A stretch of DNA of 64,000 nucleotides, from assembly GCF_005281835.1 (NCBI RefSeq), contig NZ_RZIS01000002.1:558001-622000 (forward strand). Direction: 5' to 3'. Numbering within the stretch: position 1 is the stretch's first letter; each line of letters begins with the position of its first letter. The notes under the pieces were generated by a model. That model searched no databases, was not told where the DNA came from, and saw nothing but the letters and a program-made list of their open reading frames with translations. Shown in pieces: positions 33,601 through 43,394 of this stretch. The position numbers and the translations under genes are program-made. The DNA comes from Vibrio profundi. Its GTDB lineage: Bacteria > Pseudomonadota > Gammaproteobacteria > Enterobacterales > Vibrionaceae.

Positions 33601-35469
33601 TTATACGATAAATTTATTCAAAATTGCGTCTTGCTCACGTACGTTGTCGGTTTGAACCTGCATAGCAGAGTTCGCGTTGTCGGCGGCGTCTGAGACTTGT
33701 ACTGAAAGGTCTTTAATTTTAACTGTGTTGTTGTTGATTTCCTCTGCTACCAAGCTTTGCTCTTCCGCCGCTGAGGCGATTTGAATATTCATATCCGAGA
33801 TTTCTTGAATCGATTCTCGAATACGCTCCAATGCTGCATTTGCCTGCTGAGCACGCTCTACTGCATCGGTCGCCGTGGTTTTACTTTGGTTCATTGCGTT
33901 AGATACCGAGCTGGCACCCGCCTGCAATTGTTCAATCATATTGCGAATTTCAGTTGTTGATTCCTGAGTTCGTTGAGCCAAGGTTCTTACTTCATCGGCA
34001 ACCACCGCAAAGCCTCGACCAGATTCACCCGCACGCGCTGCTTCTATTGCTGCATTGAGCGCAAGTAGGTTGGTTTGATCGGCAATGTCATTGATAACCT
34101 TCAAGATTGTTTCAATGTTGCTGGTCGCGCTTTCTAATACTTTGACTTCTTCTACTGCTTCATCGATTCGGCTTGCTAACGTATCAATGGCTGAAGTGGT
34201 ATCGGTAACAACCAATGTGCCTTCTTGTGTCGCATCATCCGCCACTTTAGCAGCAGACGCCGCGCCTTGAGCATTGTTTGCAACATCTGAAGAAGTGGTC
34301 GCCATTTCGTGCATGGCTGTCGCGAGTTGCTCTAGCTCATGAAGTTGGTCACGCATCGCTTCAGAAGACTCTTGAAGGCCAACAGCGGTTGATTCTGAAC
34401 CCCGGAGTATCTCAGCACCAATGGCTTTGGATTGGATGATTTGCTGCTGAAGCGTACCCGTGAAGGTATTAAAGCCCGCAGCGAGTTCTGAGAACTCTTT
34501 ATCGGTATTGGTATCGAGCCTTTGAGTTAGGTCACCATGGCCGCTCGCGACGCCTTGAATAGCGTGGTTTAGCACATCGAGAGGGCGCATCAATGTTCGG
34601 ATCAGAACGAGTAGTAGGGCAATACTGATCACTAAGGACGCAATGGTGTAGATAATTGAACTGTTACGTAAATCTGCAATAGACGCGTAAGCGACTTCCT
34701 CATCAAGTACCACGCCTACATACCAGTCTTCACCCGGAATCGCCGCAAAATTCAGAGTGTAAGCAGTGTTATCTAAGACGACTTGCTGTGGCTGTTCTAA
34801 GATATTGATGTTCGGCATATAGTCCGACATTGGTTTGCCGTTTTTGTCTTTGTCTGGGTGCGCAATCGTTGTGCCGTCTCCTGCTACCATGAATACATAA
34901 CCAGCATTAAACAGTTTCACCTGATTAACCAATTCAGCTAGGCTTCCTAAGCTTACGTCATAGAAAATGGCACCGATGAACTGCCCTCGATCTTTTACTG
35001 GGGTAGCAATGGATACTAATATTTCGTTAGTAGCAGAATCCGCGTATGGGGCGGTGATGATCAGCTTATTAGCGTTCTTTGCATCGATGTACCAAGGGCG
35101 AACACGAGGATCCCATGTCGGGCCGGGATCCCAGCTCGGATCATTACTGATGTTGGAACCATCGCTCTCAAAGCCAATCCCCGCAAGTAGAAAAGAGTTT
35201 TTAACGACAGGGCGAGTAATCACATCCCTGATTTTGTTGGGCGACAAGTCGAGCTCCAACATGCTGGTGGAATACGCTGCTACATCCTTTTTGCCATTGA
35301 TCACTGATGCAACGGTATTGCGAACCCCGTCAACGATTTCAATAACACTGGCTTCGACCTGTTGTTCGAGCTCATCTTGCATTGTGAAGTATTGTTTAGC
35401 GGTGAGCATTGATACGGTGACGAGAAGAAGCGCCGAAGAAGCGGCAACGATCTTGTGACTAAATTTCAT
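33601..35469 (-). CDS. methyl-accepting chemotaxis protein (dCache), copy 1
   Basis: A 622-residue chemoreceptor. A membrane helix at 8-28 and a periplasmic dCache sensor (residues about 35-275, containing [18 protein letters not shown] and [25 protein letters not shown]) precede a second membrane helix at 275-300 and a HAMP linker. A long signalling hairpin carries the tip [42 protein letters not shown]. Dcache receptors with this W-Y motif often bind amino acids or other small ligands; which one is not determinable. It is paralogous over its whole length to the next gene upstream and ends without a CheR-docking pentapeptide. Confidence 0.94.
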   Translation of the reverse strand: MKFSHKIVAASSALLLVTVSMLTAKQYFTMQDELEQQVEASVIEIVDGVRNTVASVINGKKDVAAYSTSMLELDLSPNKIRDVITRPVVKNSFLLAGIGFESDGSNISNDPSWDPGPTWDPRVRPWYIDAKNANKLIITAPYADSATNEILVSIATPVKDRGQFIGAIFYDVSLGSLAELVNQVKLFNAGYVFMVAGDGTTIAHPDKDKNGKPMSDYMPNINILEQPQQVVLDNTAYTLNFAAIPGEDWYVGVVLDEEVAYASIADLRNSSIIYTIASLVISIALLLVLIRTLMRPLDVLNHAIQGVASGHGDLTQRLDTNTDKEFSELAAGFNTFTGTLQQQIIQSKAIGAEILRGSESTAVGLQESSEAMRDQLHELEQLATAMHEMATTSSDVANNAQGAASAAKVADDATQEGTLVVTDTTSAIDTLASRIDEAVEEVKVLESATSNIETILKVINDIADQTNLLALNAAIEAARAGESGRGFAVVADEVRTLAQRTQESTTEIRNMIEQLQAGASSVSNAMNQSKTTATDAVERAQQANAALERIRESIQEISDMNIQIASAAEEQSLVAEEINNNTVKIKDLSVQVSDAADNANSAMQVQTDNVREQDAILNKFIV

Positions 35470-35587
35470 GGTCGTCCCTAACGTTTATTTTCAATTATTT
35501 ATAAATTTATAGTTAGGAATATCAAGTTCATCCAGTTGAATGCTGAATTTTGCTGAGTGAAAAGTGAATTTAGAGAATTAGGGGTAC

Positions 35588-35613
35588 AAAAAAGCGAGGT
35601 TTCCCTCGCTTTT
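35588..35613. terminator. intrinsic terminator of the upstream chemoreceptor gene
   Basis: A stem AAAAGCGAGG / CCCTCGCTTTT with A and T flanks lies between the two chemoreceptor genes. It shows that they are separate transcription units, with the second promoter at 35470-35587. Confidence 0.8.
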
Positions 35614-35637
35614 CATGTTTAGTGAGTAATATTTGCT

Positions 35638-37509
35638 CTACACAATGAACTTGTTAAGAATCGAATCTTGTTCACGAACATTGTCTGTTTGAACTTGCAT
35701 TGCTGAGTTAGCTTGCTCTGCGGAGTTCGCTACCTGGGTCGACAGGTCTTTGATCTTAACAGTGTTGTTGTTGATCTCTTCTGCTACTAGGCTTTGCTCT
35801 TCAGCTGCAGATGCAATCTGAATGTTCATATCAGAAATCTGCTGGATAGAGTTGCGAATACGCTCAAGAGACGTATTGGCTTGTTGCGCTCTATCTACGG
35901 CTTCTGTCGCAGTATCTTTACTTTGGTTCATAGCAGTTGATACCGAGCTTGCGCCTGCTTGAAGCTGTTCGATCATGCTACGAATTTCAGTGGTCGATTG
36001 TTGGGTACGTTGTGCCAACGTTCGTACTTCATCTGCCACCACGGCAAAGCCACGACCCGACTCACCTGCACGTGCTGCTTCGATTGCTGCGTTTAATGCC
36101 AGTAAGTTAGTTTGGTCTGCAATATCATTGATTACTTTTAGAATTGTTTCAATGTTAGCCGTTGCCGATTCTAATACCTTCACTTCTTCAACGGCTTGGT
36201 CGATGCGAGCAGACAAGTTATCTATCGCTTGTGTGGTGTCACTTACAACAGATGTGCCGTCCATGGTTGCGTCATCAGCGTCTTTCGCAGCAGCAGCAGC
36301 GCCTTGCGCATTGTTGGCCACTTCAGTCGCAGTGACCGCCATTTCATTCATAGCGGTAGCAAGTTGCTCTAACTCTTGAAGTTGGGTGCTCATCGCATTT
36401 GCCGATTCTTGTGCGCCGACAGCCGTCATCTCAGTACCACGCATGATCTCTTTCCCAATCGCCTTTGATTGAGTGATCTGGTTTTGCAGTGTTTCCGTAA
36501 ACTTGTTGAAGCCTTTCGCCAGCTCAGAGAATTCGTAGTCAGTATTCGTGTCTAGGCGCTTGGTTAGATCACCTTGACCTGATGCCACGTCGTTAATTGC
36601 GTCGTTCAATGTTTCAAGTGGGCGCATTAAGAAACGGATCAGCATAGTTAATGCAATAACACTTAAGATAAGTGCGATGATGGTGTAAATGATTGAGCTA
36701 TTTCTTAAGTCACTTACTGCAGCAAAGGCGATATCTTCATTGATAATTGAACCTACATACCAGTCTTCGCTTGGGATGTGAGTAAATCGAACCATGAAGG
36801 TTGTGCCATTCATTTCGATTTCTTGAATCGATTCATTAATTGCGACTTGCGGTAGATAGCTTGATAGCTTTTCGCCGTTGTTCTTCGTTTCTGGGTGAGC
36901 GATGGTAGTACCGTCCGCCGTTACGATGAATAGATAGCCTGCATCAAATAGATTCACCTTGTTTACTAAGGCTGCTAGGTTGGTGAGCTCTAGGTCGTAG
37001 AACATGCCCGCCACAAAGCGTCCGTTCTCTTTTACTGGAGTACCTACAGAGATGATGACGTTTTTGCTTGAAGCGTCTACGTATGGCGCAGTTACGACAA
37101 GTGAATTCTTAGATTTGGCATCAATGTACCAAGGGCGCTTGCGGGGATCGTAATCTGGCCCTGCGTCCCACGCATCATCATTTTCAATAACGAAACCGTT
37201 GCTTTCGTAGCCGAAACCAACTGCAAGAAAGCTCCCTTTTAAATGAGGTTTCTCTAGTATGGTCTTAACATAGTTTTTGTCATTAGGAGCAATTTCTATG
37301 ACTTCTGTGGTGGATTGCGCAAGAGATTTTTTAGACGACATCTCAGCGACCACGGTATTTTTAACCCCTTCAACCATTTCTTTTAAACTTGCGCTGACGT
37401 GGTTCTCAACAGCATTTCTAACAGTGTATAGCTGCTGAATAGACAGCAAAGATATGGTAACCAGAAGCAGCGCGGAAGATGCTGCAACTACCTTATGACT
37501 AAATTTCAT
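35638..37509 (-). CDS. methyl-accepting chemotaxis protein (dCache), copy 2
   Basis: A 623-residue chemoreceptor laid out like copy 1: an N-terminal helix, a dCache domain with [19 protein letters not shown], a second helix, HAMP, and a signalling hairpin with the same tip, ending in the same DxILNKFIV tail. The sensor halves differ clearly while the signalling halves are nearly identical, so ligand ranges probably differ. The ATG at 37509 is used, with AAGGGG upstream; a frame extending to 37617 lacks a site and would spoil the signal-anchor. A terminator follows. Confidence 0.94.
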   Translation of the reverse strand: MKFSHKVVAASSALLLVTISLLSIQQLYTVRNAVENHVSASLKEMVEGVKNTVVAEMSSKKSLAQSTTEVIEIAPNDKNYVKTILEKPHLKGSFLAVGFGYESNGFVIENDDAWDAGPDYDPRKRPWYIDAKSKNSLVVTAPYVDASSKNVIISVGTPVKENGRFVAGMFYDLELTNLAALVNKVNLFDAGYLFIVTADGTTIAHPETKNNGEKLSSYLPQVAINESIQEIEMNGTTFMVRFTHIPSEDWYVGSIINEDIAFAAVSDLRNSSIIYTIIALILSVIALTMLIRFLMRPLETLNDAINDVASGQGDLTKRLDTNTDYEFSELAKGFNKFTETLQNQITQSKAIGKEIMRGTEMTAVGAQESANAMSTQLQELEQLATAMNEMAVTATEVANNAQGAAAAAKDADDATMDGTSVVSDTTQAIDNLSARIDQAVEEVKVLESATANIETILKVINDIADQTNLLALNAAIEAARAGESGRGFAVVADEVRTLAQRTQQSTTEIRSMIEQLQAGASSVSTAMNQSKDTATEAVDRAQQANTSLERIRNSIQQISDMNIQIASAAEEQSLVAEEINNNTVKIKDLSTQVANSAEQANSAMQVQTDNVREQDSILNKFIV

Positions 37510-37929
37510 GAAAGAACCCCTTTCTCGTGCACAGCGAATAGTTAATTTATTATTATGTTTTGATTTGTATCGGTAAGTATGGCGTAAACTTAATAACATT
37601 TCTGTAACTCGTTCCACGCAATGCCCACATTAACCTTTCTTTTAAATAGTTAAGTAGTATTTATTGCCTATAGTGTGATATCGATTGTCTAACCTTTGTT
37701 TTATATAGGTTAAATCGTGGTTTGTATGGATTAATCTGAGAAGGAATGTGAAATAGTATTGATTTAGATGCCTATTATACTGTGTGCTTATTGGTTCTTA
37801 TTGTGAATTTTAATGTTTATCTTATGCATTTCTTTTTAGTTCTTCAAAAATGCAAAATAAGTTTTTGTTCTAACAATAAAAAAGCCTCACAAGAGTGAGG
37901 CTTTGTTTGATATTTGTTCAGTGTAGACT
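37510..37929. other. AT-rich intergenic region with one terminator
   Basis: This gap carries the promoter of the chemoreceptor gene at its left end and the terminator of the YjiH gene at 37881-37904. No gene or repeat was seen in the remaining AT-rich DNA. Confidence 0.6.
37881..37904 (-). terminator. intrinsic terminator of the YjiH-type gene
   Basis: On the minus strand the stem AAAGCCTCAC / GTGAGGCTTT runs into TTTTTT, 26 bases beyond the stop codon. Confidence 0.88.
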
Positions 37930-39297
37930 CTAGAAAATTAGGTGGGCAACACCCGCAATAATTGGAAGAGTGATCAAAGTACGTAGAATGAAGATAATGA
38001 ACAGCTCTACGATGTTGACTGGAATCTTACTTCCTAGAAGTAGAGCACCTACTTCAGACATGTAAATCAGCTGTGTAACCGACATTGCTGCAATTACGAA
38101 GCGTGTCATTTCATTATCAATAGAAGCCGCTAGGATAGCTGGAATGAACATGTCAGCAAAACCAACTACGATTGTTTCTGATGCTGCTACTGCTTCTGGC
38201 ACACCTAGTAACTCTAGGAATGGAATGAACGGTTGACCTAGAACAGAGAATACAGACGTGTATTCAGCAACAACGAGTGCGACAGTACCAAGTCCCATTA
38301 CAACAGGAAGCACGCCAAACACCATATCAACCGCGTTACGTACACCTTCACCGAATACCGCTTTTGCCGATTTTACTTGTGAAGCTTTATTTACTGCTAG
38401 CTCAAGACCCCAAGAGAACGTCGTGTAGCCAGCTGGAATCGCATCTGCGTCTTCTTTTGGCGCTGTACCGTCGATGAATGTGTCTTTCTTCATGCTTAGA
38501 GGCGGTAAACGTGGAATAACTACAGCTGCCACAATACCCGCTAAACAGATAGCACCGTAGAAAGGTAGGAATAAGTGTTCAAGCTCAACTTGAGCAATAA
38601 CAACTAAGCTGAATGTGATAGATACCGCAGAGAAAGTTGTACCTACTACTGCCGCTTCACGCTGCGTGTAGAACTTGTTTTCGTATTGCTTGCTCGTTAG
38701 CAAGATACCTACACTACCATCGCCTAACCAAGAAGCCATACAGTCGATTGCACTACGGCCTGGTAAGTTAAAGATAGGGCGCATGATTTTGCTAAGTAGC
38801 GTGCCAAATAGCTCTAAAAGACCGAAGTTTAATAGTAGAGGCAGTAGCAAACCCGCAAAAATGAATACTGAGAATAGCGTTGGTAACAGGCCTTCTAATA
38901 CTAAGCCACCAGTGTTTTCTTCCCAAATAGCTTCAGGGCCGACTTGGAATGTCGTCATGATCACCGCAGCGCCGCCGATAAGACGAACCGCTAGCCATAA
39001 TGGAGAAGGGTTAAATAAGCCTTGTAGGAAAGCATTGTCTTCAATGAATGCTGGCTTGAAAACTTTGCACAAAAGGGAAGCCACAGACATAAACGCAATG
39101 ATAGTCGCAATAATTGCTACTAAGTGATCGCCAAAAAGAGCTTGGATTGACTTAGCTAGAATCGCAACTGGAATTGTTAAATCACCGTCATAGCTGATTG
39201 GCGCCATGAAAAGGAATAAACCGATAAGTGATGGGATTAGGAAAATCCAGAAGCTACCTTTCTTTGGCGCTTCTGTAGCATTAGCATTGTTAAGCAT
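37930..39297 (-). CDS. YjiH-family permease with nucleoside-recognition (Gate) domains
   Basis: A 455-residue inner-membrane protein with about eleven helices. It has the YjiH-type start (FWIFLIPSLIGLFLFMAPI), a Gate-domain core (LPGRSAIDCMASWLGDGSVGILLTSKQYE) and a second one near FGEGVRNAVDMVFGVLPVVMGLGT. Vibrio members are full length, whereas E. coli YjiH is shorter. The family is presumed to transport a small organic solute; the substrate is unknown. The ATG at 39297 gives a short polar start; codons upstream to 39345 have no ribosome site. It is followed by a strong terminator and preceded by a 236-base gap. Confidence 0.85.
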   Translation of the reverse strand: MLNNANATEAPKKGSFWIFLIPSLIGLFLFMAPISYDGDLTIPVAILAKSIQALFGDHLVAIIATIIAFMSVASLLCKVFKPAFIEDNAFLQGLFNPSPLWLAVRLIGGAAVIMTTFQVGPEAIWEENTGGLVLEGLLPTLFSVFIFAGLLLPLLLNFGLLELFGTLLSKIMRPIFNLPGRSAIDCMASWLGDGSVGILLTSKQYENKFYTQREAAVVGTTFSAVSITFSLVVIAQVELEHLFLPFYGAICLAGIVAAVVIPRLPPLSMKKDTFIDGTAPKEDADAIPAGYTTFSWGLELAVNKASQVKSAKAVFGEGVRNAVDMVFGVLPVVMGLGTVALVVAEYTSVFSVLGQPFIPFLELLGVPEAVAASETIVVGFADMFIPAILAASIDNEMTRFVIAAMSVTQLIYMSEVGALLLGSKIPVNIVELFIIFILRTLITLPIIAGVAHLIF

Positions 39298-39533
39298 TAT
39301 TATTCTCGTATTACTACTAGTAAAAGTTGCCATTGTCCTTGGCATATCTATTCACTAAACATCCGTATTTACTCAATGATCGCAAGATTACCTAGTATAA
39401 TCAGGCATTGCAATACTATTCATTAAATTGAGGTAAGTATTCATCACATTCATTCTGTAAAAGTTGGTATTTATAGATGAATGTTTTGTGTATGTTACAC
39501 CTGTTTACATTTTGTTGCTAATGATTTTGTAAA

Positions 39534-40211
39534 TTAACCTTTTTGATCGATTCTAAACTGCGTGAATAGTAAGTATAGCCAGTAGCTCAGAGCGATAAAG
39601 AACGCGCAGAGAGCGGGGAATAGAAGTGACAGAATTCCGATCTGTGTATATAGGCTGGCACCTAGATAACCTCCTAGAATGAATCCAGCAATAATAAAAG
39701 AAAACAACTTGGCTTTGCGTCGGTCGAATGGCACGCCTTTTAAACATGCGCCTAGCATTATCCCGAGATCAGTGACGATGCCTGTCATGTGAGTGGTACG
39801 AATGATTGCGCCACTAAAGGTTGTGATCATCGCATTTTGAAGACCACACGCAGCAGAAGCGAAATACTGCCCCCATACAAAGTCGTGCATTAGCGCTAGT
39901 AAGGCCAGCAAAAGTAAGCTTCCTTCTATACATAAAGCAACGCCGTAGCATCGTCCAAGCTTCAATGCTTGATTATCGATAAACCAACCACTAAACATTG
40001 AACCGAGAAGAAAACTCAATACAACCATGATTAAGTGAACGGTTGAAGGTGAGGGGGAGAGTAGATCGCTGCCCAGCAAAGTCATGGTGCCAGAAAGGTG
40101 AGAAATAGCTTGATGTTGGAAGCTCATAAGGCCAATAGAATTGACTGAGCCTGCTAATGCGGTCAGCAGAAAGGCACCGTATTCTACCCAACGAGGTAAT
40201 CTTGAGATCAT
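39534..40211 (-). CDS. YoaK-family membrane protein (DUF1275)
   Basis: A 225-residue protein with six membrane helices and the DUF1275 landmarks: AFLLTALAGSVNSIGLM, SHLSGTMTLLG, ASAACGLQNAMITTFSGAIIRTTHMTGIVTDLG and a terminal helix pair. The conserved Q-N-A...T-T-H-M-T-G-x-x-T-D segment may form a substrate path. Function is unknown in all bacteria I know. It is transcribed alone. Confidence 0.9.
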   Translation of the reverse strand: MISRLPRWVEYGAFLLTALAGSVNSIGLMSFQHQAISHLSGTMTLLGSDLLSPSPSTVHLIMVVLSFLLGSMFSGWFIDNQALKLGRCYGVALCIEGSLLLLALLALMHDFVWGQYFASAACGLQNAMITTFSGAIIRTTHMTGIVTDLGIMLGACLKGVPFDRRKAKLFSFIIAGFILGGYLGASLYTQIGILSLLFPALCAFFIALSYWLYLLFTQFRIDQKG

Positions 40212-40315
40212 GGCATGCGCTCCAAACGAAAAGGAGCGTGATTATACTGCTAGCTAAGGTGTGGCCGAACGGCAATCGTTAGGGTTTACTTGATCCTACT
40301 CAAGAGAGTAGTCAG

Positions 40316-40717
40316 TTATTCGTAGTGTTCCATTTGGCAATCGAATTTGACCCAACCGTGTTTGCGTTCTTCATAAACCGAAAAGCTCGGTGTTGGGAAA
40401 TCTCGTTCTTTGAATAATCCTAGAGGGACAACCAAACATTCGGGTGCCGCGGAGACTTGAAGCAACATGGTGGTGCCGCAATTCGGACAAAATTGGTAAG
40501 ACACCTCATTGCCGGAATCACTAATGCGGGTAAAGGCCGTAACATTGCCAATAAGGTCAACCTGTTCTGCGAGAAAACGAACTTGAACACCGAATACGCT
40601 ACCTGTACGTTTCTGGCATTCGAAACAATGACACACGGCCGTTCTTAGTGGTTCGCCTTTGCAGATAAGGCTAGTGGCACCACATCGACAATCACAACTT
40701 CGGGTTTTGGTTTCCAT
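40316..40717 (-). CDS. GFA (glutathione-dependent formaldehyde-activating)-like zinc protein
   Basis: A 133-residue GFA/CENP-V-fold protein. Its zinc ligands are visible as CDCRCGA near the start, CHCFECQKRTGS, and FCPNCGTT, which together give the two family zinc sites. Members range from S-(hydroxymethyl)glutathione synthase candidates to proteins of unknown role, so the formaldehyde link is not certain here. METKT at 40717 is used because GAG lies six bases upstream; an ATG two codons earlier abuts it. Confidence 0.88.
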   Translation of the reverse strand: METKTRSCDCRCGATSLICKGEPLRTAVCHCFECQKRTGSVFGVQVRFLAEQVDLIGNVTAFTRISDSGNEVSYQFCPNCGTTMLLQVSAAPECLVVPLGLFKERDFPTPSFSVYEERKHGWVKFDCQMEHYE

Positions 40718-40812
40718 ACGCATCTCGTAATTTTATGGGTGCTTATTGCTTATTATATCAAAGCCCTTTAAGGTCTGCACAAATGGACAAGGAACCTCAT
40801 ACGTAAGTTATT

Positions 40813-41436
40813 ATGAAAAAACGAATTTTGCCAATTCCTCTAATCTTATTGATCCCAATTGTACTGTTAGTTGTTGTCATTGTTGCTGGTGTGTATCGGT
40901 TCAGCTTGACGGATGAAGAGATCCTCGCGAAGTTCCCGTCCGCTCAACAACAAATTGATCCGGTAGCATTAGCGGTATTCAATGTTAAGGCGACTAACCC
41001 TTGGACGGTAAAGGTTCCAGAAACTCATGCGTTTGCGTTTATTGATGAATATGATGCGCAGTTAGAAAATGCATCAGGGCGCTACGACTCAGGTGCCGAG
41101 CGCGGCGTAGTTACCGTGGATACGGCAATTCTAATGAATCAAGAGTTAGATGGACAACGCTTCTTTTTTGCACCTATGACGGTCTCAAACCAAGGCTCCG
41201 GTGTCTTTCATTTTCTTGCTCAGTTTAAATTCGATGCTGCTCGTAGCCGAGTTATCTTAGTAGACAGCTTATTCTTAGGTGACCGAGTACAAATTACAGG
41301 ATTAAACTTTGAAAGTGACAATACGGGTGTGGTGAGCTTTTTGCAGCATGCCGAAGGGCAGGCAATGGCGGAATCGCCAGCACAAAAAACTACAAAAGAG
41401 TTTGAATTCAATACGCAACTGATTGTTGAACGTTAA
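40813..41436 (+). CDS. membrane-anchored periplasmic protein of unknown function
   Basis: A 207-residue protein with one strong N-terminal membrane helix (PIPLILLIPIVLLVVVIVAGV) flanked by lysine and arginine inside. The predicted periplasmic domain is beta-rich (VVTVDTAILMN, RFFFAPMTVSNQG, VFHFLAQFKFD, VILVDSLFLGDRVQITGL). No catalytic motif or family was recognised. The FAFIDEYDAQLEN segment and even hydrophobic spacing suggest a lipid- or ligand-binding beta fold, as inference only. It is followed by the E-set gene but is probably separate from it. Confidence 0.6.
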   Translation: MKKRILPIPLILLIPIVLLVVVIVAGVYRFSLTDEEILAKFPSAQQQIDPVALAVFNVKATNPWTVKVPETHAFAFIDEYDAQLENASGRYDSGAERGVVTVDTAILMNQELDGQRFFFAPMTVSNQGSGVFHFLAQFKFDAARSRVILVDSLFLGDRVQITGLNFESDNTGVVSFLQHAEGQAMAESPAQKTTKEFEFNTQLIVER

Positions 41437-41566
41437 GTTTTTATGGGATGCAATGTTTTGTTGTTTATGTGAGCTAAATTACATATCATCTTTGTTAGAT
41501 GAATGAAATTTAGACACACAGTATGAGTTTGTGTCAGCAATATTTATACAAATGGAGCTTGCCGAA

Positions 41567-41863
41567 ATGATTAACAAACGTTTTTTCAAAACGAAAGATG
41601 AAGTAGAAGTAACTTTTGAGTTAGAAGCTCAAGAAGCGGAATCGGTATCGATCGTCGCTGACTTTCTTGACTGGAAAGCCACCCCAATGAAAAAGCTCGC
41701 TAAAGGTAAAACGTACAAGTTCAGAACGCGTTTACCTAAAAATAGCCAATTCCAGTTTCGCTACTTAGTGAATGATCAGCAATGGGTAAACGATGCGAAT
41801 GCAGATAGCTATGTTGCAAATGAATTTGGCGAAGATAACTGCCTAGTATCAACAGTACAATAA
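41567..41863 (+). CDS. stand-alone isoamylase N-terminal (CBM48/E-set) protein
   Basis: A 98-residue protein made of a single immunoglobulin-like E-set domain: VEVTFELEAQEAESVSIVADFLDWKATPM, then YKFRTRLPKNSQFQFRYLVNDQQWVNDANAD. This is the glycogen/starch-binding domain found at the start of branching and debranching enzymes, here without a catalytic part. The ATG at 41567 with GGAG nine bases upstream is chosen. It may bind glycogen or act as a regulatory subunit, as the domain does in AMP-kinase beta subunits. Two GH13 enzymes are elsewhere in the window. A terminator follows. Confidence 0.85.
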   Translation: MINKRFFKTKDEVEVTFELEAQEAESVSIVADFLDWKATPMKKLAKGKTYKFRTRLPKNSQFQFRYLVNDQQWVNDANADSYVANEFGEDNCLVSTVQ

Positions 41864-41903
41864 CGGGCATATCACCGCCCTGAATGAAATTACAATTTTA
41901 TCA

Positions 41904-41932
41904 GCCAGAAGCCTTATGCTTCTGGCTTTTTG
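41904..41932 (+). terminator. intrinsic terminator
   Basis: A stem GCCAGAAGC / GCTTCTGGC with a CTTAT loop and a TTTTT tail lies 40 bases after the E-set gene. Confidence 0.9.
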
Positions 41933-42058
41933 TTTTTTGGTAAGTAGTTGATTATTGGTTTTAGAGGCTGATAAGCCTCATATAATGACATTACGATGAT
42001 GATTTATGCGTAAGAAAAGCATATCCTCTAACTTTTATCGTAGAAAGACCTGTTTATT

Positions 42059-43339
42059 GTGTATTCTAAATTACTACCTTCTCCTATAGCTGAGCTTTCG
42101 CCACTGAAAAAAGTGCTGGCCTTTAGTCTCCCGCTCGTGGCTATCGTCGGTATTTCTATCAGCTCTTCTGACTCAAGTTTAAAAAAGACGATAGAACTTA
42201 ATCTTCCGGAATCATCGGTCATTGATTCCATTCTGTCGTCTAGTATTCCTGCAGTAAACCCACCTTCGTTTGAATATGAAATTCGTTCAGGTGATAACTT
42301 AAGCAGCATCTTCACTCAACTTGGCTTTTCTTACCGTTCCATGATGAATGTGATGGAAACGGATCTGAACTACCTTGCTTTGGATACCCTCAAACCTGGC
42401 AACCAACTGAGATTCTGGCGTGATGAAGCCAGCGGTGACCTCATTAAAATGGAACTTGTTTTCAACGCTGCCGATAAAGTGGTGTACAAGCGTTTGGATG
42501 ACGGCAGTTACGAATATAAAGACATTTCTATTCCGGGTGATTGGCAACAATTCGCTTTGGTCGGGGATATTCAAGGTAGCTTTTCCACATCAGCGAATAA
42601 GCTGGGTTTAAGCAGTGTCGAAATTGATCATGTTGTCTCTTTACTTAAAGACAAGTTGAACTTTAGCCGTGACTTACGTGCGGGTGATAAGTTTGAAGTC
42701 TTGCAGAAGAAACAATTTGTTGATGGCGTCGCGACTGGAAAGCGCGAAATAGAAGCCATTAAGATTTTTAACCGTAGTCGAGAGCTAACCGCTTACCTGC
42801 ATAGCGATGGTCAATACTATGATGCGAATGGTGACAGCTTACAACGTGCATTCCAGCGTTACCCTGTGAGCCGCAATTGGCGTTTGAGTTCTAACTTTAA
42901 CCCTAAACGCTTGCACCCAGTAACAGGCCGCGTTAGTCCACATAATGGTACTGACTTTGCGACGCCAATTGGCACTGCTGTGATGTCGACTGGTGATGGC
43001 CAAGTTGTCATGACGCGTAAGCACCCATATGCGGGTAACTACGTGGTGATTCAACATGGCAGTACTTATAAGACTCGCTATTTGCACTTGAGCAAAATAT
43101 TGGTGCGTAAAGGACAAAAGGTTACGCGAGGTCAGAAAATTGGTTTATCTGGAAACACTGGCCGTGTTACTGGCCCACACCTTCACTACGAATTGATTGA
43201 ACGTGGCCGCCCGGTGAATGCGATGAAAGCAAATATTCCAATGGCGAACTCTGTGCCGAAGAAAGAAAAAGCGGCTTTCATCGCTTTACGTGATGAAGCG
43301 GATAGCTTGTTAAAAGCGCAGGAAGAGAAGCAAGGTTAA
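42059..43339 (+). CDS. M23 peptidoglycan DD-endopeptidase (ShyA/MepM-like)
   Basis: A 426-residue cell-wall hydrolase that cuts peptide crosslinks to allow growth. An N-terminal membrane anchor (VLAFSLPLVAIVGISI) is followed by a LysM/OapA-like domain (YEIRSGDNLSSIFTQLGFS) and a second helper domain, then the LytM/M23 domain. The zinc motif HNGTDFATPIGT and the catalytic GPHLHYE pair are intact. Layout and length resemble V. cholerae ShyA and E. coli MepM. The start is GTG at 42059 with a weak site; no better in-frame start was found. It is convergent with the GGDEF-EAL gene across a shared terminator. Confidence 0.9.
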   Translation: MYSKLLPSPIAELSPLKKVLAFSLPLVAIVGISISSSDSSLKKTIELNLPESSVIDSILSSSIPAVNPPSFEYEIRSGDNLSSIFTQLGFSYRSMMNVMETDLNYLALDTLKPGNQLRFWRDEASGDLIKMELVFNAADKVVYKRLDDGSYEYKDISIPGDWQQFALVGDIQGSFSTSANKLGLSSVEIDHVVSLLKDKLNFSRDLRAGDKFEVLQKKQFVDGVATGKREIEAIKIFNRSRELTAYLHSDGQYYDANGDSLQRAFQRYPVSRNWRLSSNFNPKRLHPVTGRVSPHNGTDFATPIGTAVMSTGDGQVVMTRKHPYAGNYVVIQHGSTYKTRYLHLSKILVRKGQKVTRGQKIGLSGNTGRVTGPHLHYELIERGRPVNAMKANIPMANSVPKKEKAAFIALRDEADSLLKAQEEKQG

Positions 43340-43362
43340 CGTCTAACTGGCTTTGCCTACAC

Positions 43363-43394
43363 AAAAAATCGCAGGTTTTAACCTGCGATTTTTT
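43363..43394. terminator. bidirectional intrinsic terminator
   Basis: A perfect stem (TCGCAGGTT / AACCTGCGA) with A6 and T6 flanks lies between convergent genes. Its right flank overlaps the last two bases of the GGDEF-EAL stop codon. Confidence 0.9.

Noticed and set aside
35975..36379. Long antisense frames inside the chemoreceptor and tonB genes
   Set aside because: They mirror strong coding bias of the sense gene; no start signals and no homologous features.
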